DNA from: Prolixibacteraceae bacterium
GTDB lineage: Bacteria; Bacteroidota; Bacteroidia; Bacteroidales; Prolixibacteraceae
Direction of reading: 5' to 3'
Assembly (NCBI GenBank): GCA_023228025.1
Contig: JALOCD010000020.1
Coordinates: forward strand, 1-45,722
Length of the DNA: 45,722 nucleotides
Of the stretch, positions 41,206 to 45,722 are shown piece by piece (the stretch's first letter is position 1; each line of letters starts with the position of its first letter). A program made the position numbers and the translations under genes. A model generated the notes under the pieces. That model did no database searches. It was not told where the DNA came from and saw nothing but the letters and a program-made list of their open reading frames with translations.

Positions 41206-42207
41206 ATGATTATGGATCAAAAAGTTGATATTCGGGAGTTGAACGAACGCATCCAACGCGAAAGCTCGTTTGTAGACCTTATCTCCATGGAGATGAACAA
41301 GGTTATCGTCGGACAGAAACATTTGGTAGAGAGTTTATTGATCGGTTTGTTGTCGGATGGGCACATCTTGCTTGAAGGTGTCCCAGGATTGGCAAAAACA
41401 TTGGCAATCAATACACTGGCACAGACTATTGATGCAAAATTTGCACGTATTCAGTTTACCCCCGACCTGCTCCCTGCCGACTTGCTCGGTACGATGATTT
41501 ACAGTCAGAAGAAAGAGGAGTTTATGGTCAGGAAAGGGCCCATCTTCACAAACTTTGTGTTGGCAGATGAGATCAACCGTGCACCTGCCAAAGTACAGTC
41601 TGCCTTGCTCGAAGCGATGCAGGAGCGTCAGATTACCATCAGTGACCACACCTACAAACTGGATAGCCTCTTTCTGGTTATGGCCACCCAGAACCCCATT
41701 GAACAAGAGGGAACCTATCGCCTGCCGGAAGCGCAGGTCGACCGTTTTATGCTGAAAGTGGTGCTTAACTATCCCAAGAAAGAGGAAGAGAAATTGATTA
41801 TCCAGCTCAACCTGATGAAGCAGTTCCCAAGGGCGAATGCCGTGGTAACCCCTGCCGACATCATTCGAGCCAGGGAGGTGGTCAAAGAGGTATACATGGA
41901 CGAAAAGATCCAGAAATACATTATCGACATCGTCTTCGCCACACGCGAACCGGCCGAACACGGACTCGCTAAATTCAAGGAGATGATTACCTATGGCGCC
42001 TCTCCGCGTGCCTCTATCAGTCTGGCCCAGGCTTCAAAAGCCTACGCATTTATCAAACGTCGCGGTTATGTCATTCCTGAAGATATCCGTGCTGTGTGCC
42101 ACGATGTAATGCGCCACCGTATCGGCCTAAGCTACGAAGCCGAAGCCAACAACCTGACGGCCGAAGAGATCATCAGCGAGATCCTTAATACGGTAGAAGT
42201 ACCTTAG
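41206..42207 (+). CDS. moxR: MoxR-family AAA+ ATPase
   Basis: 333 residues. Walker A GVPGLAKT and Walker B VLADEIN, followed by RAPAKVQSALLEAMQERQ, are MoxR hallmarks; sensor 1 is MATQNPIEQEGT. A second ATG two codons in (MDQKVD) is also a possible start. MoxR ATPases act as chaperones for VWA-domain proteins, here the BatA/BatB proteins encoded downstream. It is the first gene of the Bat operon. The 130-bp gap to the DUF58 gene contains repeat words. Confidence 0.93.
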   Translation: MIMDQKVDIRELNERIQRESSFVDLISMEMNKVIVGQKHLVESLLIGLLSDGHILLEGVPGLAKTLAINTLAQTIDAKFARIQFTPDLLPADLLGTMIYSQKKEEFMVRKGPIFTNFVLADEINRAPAKVQSALLEAMQERQITISDHTYKLDSLFLVMATQNPIEQEGTYRLPEAQVDRFMLKVVLNYPKKEEEKLIIQLNLMKQFPRANAVVTPADIIRAREVVKEVYMDEKIQKYIIDIVFATREPAEHGLAKFKEMITYGASPRASISLAQASKAYAFIKRRGYVIPEDIRAVCHDVMRHRIGLSYEAEANNLTAEEIISEILNTVEVP

Positions 42208-42337
42208 CAAAGTTATGAGTGATGAGTTATGAGTTTAGGGCAACTTTAAACTCTTGAACAACTTTAGGCATTTTAGTCACTTTAGTTCACTTTAGGCACT
42301 TTGCAACGGTGCCTGGATTTTAACCAATATCACGATA

Positions 42338-43219
42338 GTGGAAGCAACTGAACTATTAAAGAGGGTCAGAAAAATTGAGATAAAAACACGTGGCCTCTCC
42401 CGGAACATCTTTGCCGGCGAATACCACAGCGCCTTCAAGGGACGTGGTATGGCCTTCAGCGAAGTGCGGGAATACCAGTTTGGCGACGACATCCGCAACA
42501 TCGACTGGAACGTAACGGCCCGGTACAGCCACCCTTTTGTCAAGATATTTGAGGAAGAAAGGGAGTTGACCGTGATGCTGCTGATCGATGTGAGCGGATC
42601 CAATGATTTTGGAACTGTCGGTCGGCTCAAAAGGCAACTGATTACTGAAATAGCGGCCATCCTCTCTTTTTCTGCCATTTCTAACAATGACAAAATCGGG
42701 GTGATCTTCTTCTCCGACAGGATCGAAAAATTTATCCCGCCAAAAAAAGGACGTACCCATACCCTCCGGATCATCCGAGAATTAATAGAGTTTAAGGAGG
42801 AGTCCAAGAAGACAGATCTTCCACTGGCTTTGCAATACCTTACCAATGCCATGAAACGGCATGTCACCGCATTTCTGATCTCAGACTTCATGGACCAAAG
42901 CGCCGGACTGGAAAAAGTAATTTCAATTGCCAATAACAAGCATGATCTTGTTGCACTGCATATTTTCGACGAGCGGGAAACCGAACTGCCTTCTATCGGG
43001 ATGATTAAGCTAAAAGATGCGGAAACAGGCGAATACATCTGGGTGGATACTTCGAGTAGTTCGGTGCGCAAGGCATACATGTACCATTGGATGAATTCGA
43101 GAAAAGAGATGGAAACCCTTTTGAAAAAGACAGGTACTGACTTTGTAAGCATCAGTACCCGGGAAGATTACGTAAAATCATTGGTAGCACTTTTCAAGAA
43201 AAGAGAACACAAACTTTGA
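42338..43219 (+). CDS. DUF58 protein of the Bat operon
   Basis: 293 residues starting with GTG (42338), chosen because the family starts (M/V)E-x-x-ELLKKVRKIEIKTRGLS. The DUF58 core GEYHSAFKGRGMAFSEVREY and DDIRNIDWNVTARY is followed by a VWA-like fold (MLLIDVSGSNDFG, a MIDAS-like DxSGS). It works with MoxR in the inner-membrane Bat system. The stop overlaps the next frame. Confidence 0.92.
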   Translation: MEATELLKRVRKIEIKTRGLSRNIFAGEYHSAFKGRGMAFSEVREYQFGDDIRNIDWNVTARYSHPFVKIFEEERELTVMLLIDVSGSNDFGTVGRLKRQLITEIAAILSFSAISNNDKIGVIFFSDRIEKFIPPKKGRTHTLRIIRELIEFKEESKKTDLPLALQYLTNAMKRHVTAFLISDFMDQSAGLEKVISIANNKHDLVALHIFDERETELPSIGMIKLKDAETGEYIWVDTSSSSVRKAYMYHWMNSRKEMETLLKKTGTDFVSISTREDYVKSLVALFKKREHKL

Positions 43220-43224
43220 TCCAC

Positions 43225-44250
43225 ATGATGTTGAGACTTAAATATATTCTACTCTTACTGGTTTCACTCTTTTCCATCAGCTATGCGCAAGCACAGGCGC
43301 CAAAGGTGAGCGCATCCCTGGAAAGGGATTCTATCTGGTTGGGTGATCAGATCAAGATGATGCTGGTGGCGGAATACCCTGCAGGCAGCCGAATTACCTT
43401 TCCTTCGCTGAAGGATAGTCTTTCCAACGGAGTGGAGGTCATTTCCAAATCTAAGATCGACTCCTCCAAAATTGGCGATGGGGTGATGCAGATGCGTCAG
43501 AGTTACGTGATTACCGCTTTTGATAGCGGGCCCCATCCAATCGGACCGTTTGTATTTGCCATGCATTCAGCCATTGCAAAGGATTCATTGCGAACCAACT
43601 CGCTGAAAATTTTCGTGAAGGTGCCGAACGTGGATCTTAAGAAAGGGTTTACCGATATCAAAAAACCTTACGGGGCGCCGGTCACATTCAAGGAGATAGC
43701 GCCATGGATCCTTGGGATTATTCTGATCGCTACCATCATCTTTTTTATTTTGTATGCTATCAACAGAAGGAGAAAAAATATCCCGCTCTTTACAATGCCC
43801 GTTAAGCCAAAACTACCTCCTCATATTGTCGCATTAAGCGAACTGGACAAACTGAAAGAGGAGCAACTATGGCAGCACGACAAGGTGAAGGATTACTATA
43901 CCCGCCTCACCGATATCATCCGGGTATACCTTGAGGAGCGGTACGAGGTTCCGGCTATGGAGCAGACCACCCAAGAAATTCTTGCCGGGTTCAAGGGAGA
44001 TGACTCCCAGATCAAAGGTAAATTATATACTGGTTTGCAAAAAACACTTGATACCTCAGACCTGGTAAAATTTGCCAAATATACCCCGCTGGCCGACGAA
44101 AATCATTTCGTGCTGGTACAGGCCTATAATTTGGTAGAGGAGACCAAAATCGAATCTGTGGAAGCAGTCAAAAAACAGACGCCAAAGGAATCGGTACCCG
44201 AAGTTGCGATAGATCATACAGGTGCAAACGAAATTGAAAAGCGGCCATGA
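43225..44250 (+). CDS. BatD-like membrane protein with Bat operon context
   Basis: 341 residues from ATG 43225; ATG 43228 is equally possible. A signal peptide (LLLVSLFSISYAQAQ) precedes a periplasmic beta-rich domain (PKVSASLERDSIWLGDQIKM), then one membrane helix (PWILGIILIATIIFFILYAI) and a cytoplasmic helical part (YYTRLTDIIRVYLEERY). This layout matches the oxygen-tolerance BatD-like proteins of Bacteroidota. It overlaps the next gene by 4 nt (ATGA). Confidence 0.85.
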   Translation: MMLRLKYILLLLVSLFSISYAQAQAPKVSASLERDSIWLGDQIKMMLVAEYPAGSRITFPSLKDSLSNGVEVISKSKIDSSKIGDGVMQMRQSYVITAFDSGPHPIGPFVFAMHSAIAKDSLRTNSLKIFVKVPNVDLKKGFTDIKKPYGAPVTFKEIAPWILGIILIATIIFFILYAINRRRKNIPLFTMPVKPKLPPHIVALSELDKLKEEQLWQHDKVKDYYTRLTDIIRVYLEERYEVPAMEQTTQEILAGFKGDDSQIKGKLYTGLQKTLDTSDLVKFAKYTPLADENHFVLVQAYNLVEETKIESVEAVKKQTPKESVPEVAIDHTGANEIEKRP

Positions 44251-45236
44251 ACATAACATTTGCACGACCCGAATATTTCTATCTGCTGCTGGCATTACTA
44301 CCTCTGATCGGATGGTACATCTGGAAGCAAAAGAAGTCGAGTGCGAGTATGCGTATCTCGACCATTTCGCCGTTCAAAAATGCGCCAAAAACATGGAAAC
44401 ACTATCTGCGTCACCTGCTGTTTGTGATGCAACTGGGGGTTTTGTCACTGCTGATAGCGGCATTGGCGAAACCACAGTCGTCGAGCAGTTGGCGCAACCA
44501 AACCATCGAAGGGATAGACATTATCATTGCCCTCGATATTTCCGGATCCATGCTTGCCCGCGATTTTCAGCCCAACAGGCTTGAAGCGGCCAAAAATGTG
44601 GCCAGCGAATTTATCTCAGGCCGCGAATTCGACCGTATGGGCCTCGTGATCTTCTCCGCAGAAAGCTTTACCCAATGTCCGTTGACCACCGACAGGGCTG
44701 TCTTGCTGAACCTCTTTCAAAACATCGAAAGCGGAATGATTGAAGATGGAACGGCTATAGGGCTCGGATTGGCCAATGCAGTTTCAAGGCTCAAAGACAG
44801 TGAAGCAAAGAGCAAAGTGATCATTCTTCTCACCGACGGGGAGAACAACCGCGGCGAAATTGCCCCGATCACAGCGGCCGAGATTGCCAAGACATTCGGA
44901 ATCAGGGTATATACCATCGGAATAGGAACCATCGGCACAGCCCCCTTCCCGGTCCAGACACCATTCGGTATCCAGATGAGGGATATTGAGGTAAAGATCG
45001 ACGAGAAGACATTACAGTCCATTGCCAATCTGACCGACGGAAAGTATTTCAGGGCTACCAACAATCTGAAACTGGCCGAGATTTACAAAGAGATCGACAG
45101 GCTCGAGAAATCAAAGATCGACAGCAAGGAGTTGAATTCCAAAACGGAAGAGTACAAAAGATATGCTGTTCCCGCTTTGCTTCTGGCGCTTTTCATCCTG
45201 CTTCTTCAATTGACCTATTTAAGAAAATTACCGTAA
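44247..45236 (+). CDS. batA: BatA: VWA-domain inner-membrane protein
   Basis: 329 residues. N-terminal helices (YFYLLLALLPLIGWYIW and LLFVMQLGVLSLLIAAL) flank a small loop. The VWA domain has the MIDAS DISGSMLARDF, TTDRA and LLTDGENNRG. A C-terminal helix (VPALLLALFILLLQLTYL) closes it. BatA belongs to the Bacteroidota aerotolerance operon; the VWA domain probably binds partners through a metal. Confidence 0.93.
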   Translation: MNITFARPEYFYLLLALLPLIGWYIWKQKKSSASMRISTISPFKNAPKTWKHYLRHLLFVMQLGVLSLLIAALAKPQSSSSWRNQTIEGIDIIIALDISGSMLARDFQPNRLEAAKNVASEFISGREFDRMGLVIFSAESFTQCPLTTDRAVLLNLFQNIESGMIEDGTAIGLGLANAVSRLKDSEAKSKVIILLTDGENNRGEIAPITAAEIAKTFGIRVYTIGIGTIGTAPFPVQTPFGIQMRDIEVKIDEKTLQSIANLTDGKYFRATNNLKLAEIYKEIDRLEKSKIDSKELNSKTEEYKRYAVPALLLALFILLLQLTYLRKLP

Positions 45237-45256
45237 CGCACTGAAAATTAATTTAT

Positions 45257-45722
45257 ATGGATTCGTTCAGATTCGCTCATCCCGAATATTTCTATATCTT
45301 CATGGTTCTCCCTGCGTTGGTCTTCCTCTTTCTATTTAACAGGATCCTGCGTGCCAGAAAACTGAAAAGCTTCGGGGAGTCGGAGTTATTGGAGCAGTTG
45401 ATGCCCAATATCTCTACCGGAAGGCCGGTCATCAAGTTTATTCTGTGGCTTCTGGCCATCACATGCCTGATCACCGCCCTTGCCCAACCCCAGTTTGGGT
45501 CAAAACTGACCCTGACCAAAAGGAAAGGGGTGGAACTGATTATCGCCCTGGATGTTTCAAACAGCATGAAAGCCCAGGATATCAAGCCCAACAGATTGGA
45601 AAGGGCCAAACGCGCCATCGCCAAACTGACCGACCGGCTCAAAAATGACAAGATCGGACTGGTGGTTTTCGCCGGCCAGTCTTACGTCCAGTTACCCATC
45701 ACCGCCGACTATTCTTCGGCCA
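45257..45722 (+). CDS. batB: BatB: VWA-domain protein (cut by window end)
   Basis: Starts at ATG 45257 (MDSFRFAHPEYFYIFM), 20 bp after batA, and runs past the window edge after about 155 codons. Two N-terminal helices and a VWA MIDAS DVSNSMKAQDI are visible. It is a paralogue of BatA. Downstream batC/batE-type genes would be expected beyond the window. Confidence 0.92.
   Translation, partial: MDSFRFAHPEYFYIFMVLPALVFLFLFNRILRARKLKSFGESELLEQLMPNISTGRPVIKFILWLLAITCLITALAQPQFGSKLTLTKRKGVELIIALDVSNSMKAQDIKPNRLERAKRAIAKLTDRLKNDKIGLVVFAGQSYVQLPITADYSSA

Overview
The window looks like a chromosome segment of a Bacteroidota bacterium, probably an anaerobic or facultatively anaerobic Marinilabiliales/Bacteroidales-like lineage. 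Supporting signs are a MoxR-DUF58-BatD-BatA-BatB aerotolerance operon, a DUF4301 protein, a TonB-dependent receptor with a carboxypeptidase-like N-terminal domain, A-rich leaders without Shine-Dalgarno sequences, a TTTG/TAnnTTTG promoter, and intergenic repeats of kinds common in this phylum. The lineage is inferred from gene content; no marker search could be run.

Layout. (1) 1-4.8 kb is an accessory region. It holds a transposase tail joined to a beheaded DUF3883 gene, a PIN-like nuclease gene flanked by two integron attC-like repeats, a Fic protein, a ridA-family gene broken by a stop codon, and a long-inverted-repeat MITE-like element. The first 2.7 kb is visibly more AT-rich than the rest. 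(2) 4.8-17.9 kb is a respiratory and sulfur block. It contains a Crp/Fnr regulator; a minus-strand unit of a Rieske protein and an unusual single-chain cytochrome b6-dodecaheme cytochrome c, with an IS200-like transposase gene between them; and a divergent plus-strand series of a Tat-exported molybdopterin oxidoreductase, a four-cluster ferredoxin, an NrfD membrane anchor, a YeeE/YedE sulfur transporter in two halves, and two membrane-anchored rhodanese-like proteins without the catalytic cysteine but with identical GGGC tails. (3) 17.9-24.8 kb is on the minus strand: Kup potassium transporter, CvfB-like S1 protein, IorB and IorA, and an anaerobic-sulfatase-maturase-like radical SAM enzyme. 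(4) 25-41 kb is mostly housekeeping: TonB receptor, ORF6N protein, ornithine aminotransferase, ICMT-like methyltransferase, META protein, an M16 peptidase pair, a YhcC-type radical SAM protein, DUF4301, a TPR protein, AroE and TruA. Many repeat-filled gaps separate these genes. (5) 41.2 kb to the end is the Bat operon, cut by the window edge inside batB.

How it may work together. The Mo enzyme-ferredoxin-NrfD trio has the architecture of a quinone-linked, periplasm-facing polysulfide/thiosulfate/tetrathionate-type oxidoreductase. The transporter halves and the rhodanese-like proteins point to sulfane-sulfur handling. The cytochrome b-multiheme/Rieske unit would connect the quinone pool to a periplasmic heme wire. 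The Crp/Fnr gene and the Rieske gene share a similar leader sequence, which hints at joint control.

The two most novel signals are: (a) an 88-93 nt element present three times (twice in tandem at 10.7 kb and once directly before nrfD) whose stems are kept by compensatory changes and which places the nrfD start codon in a hairpin; and (b) the paired rhodanese-like proteins with C-terminal GGGC tails, which resemble in concept the swinging sulfur-carrier arm of SoxY.
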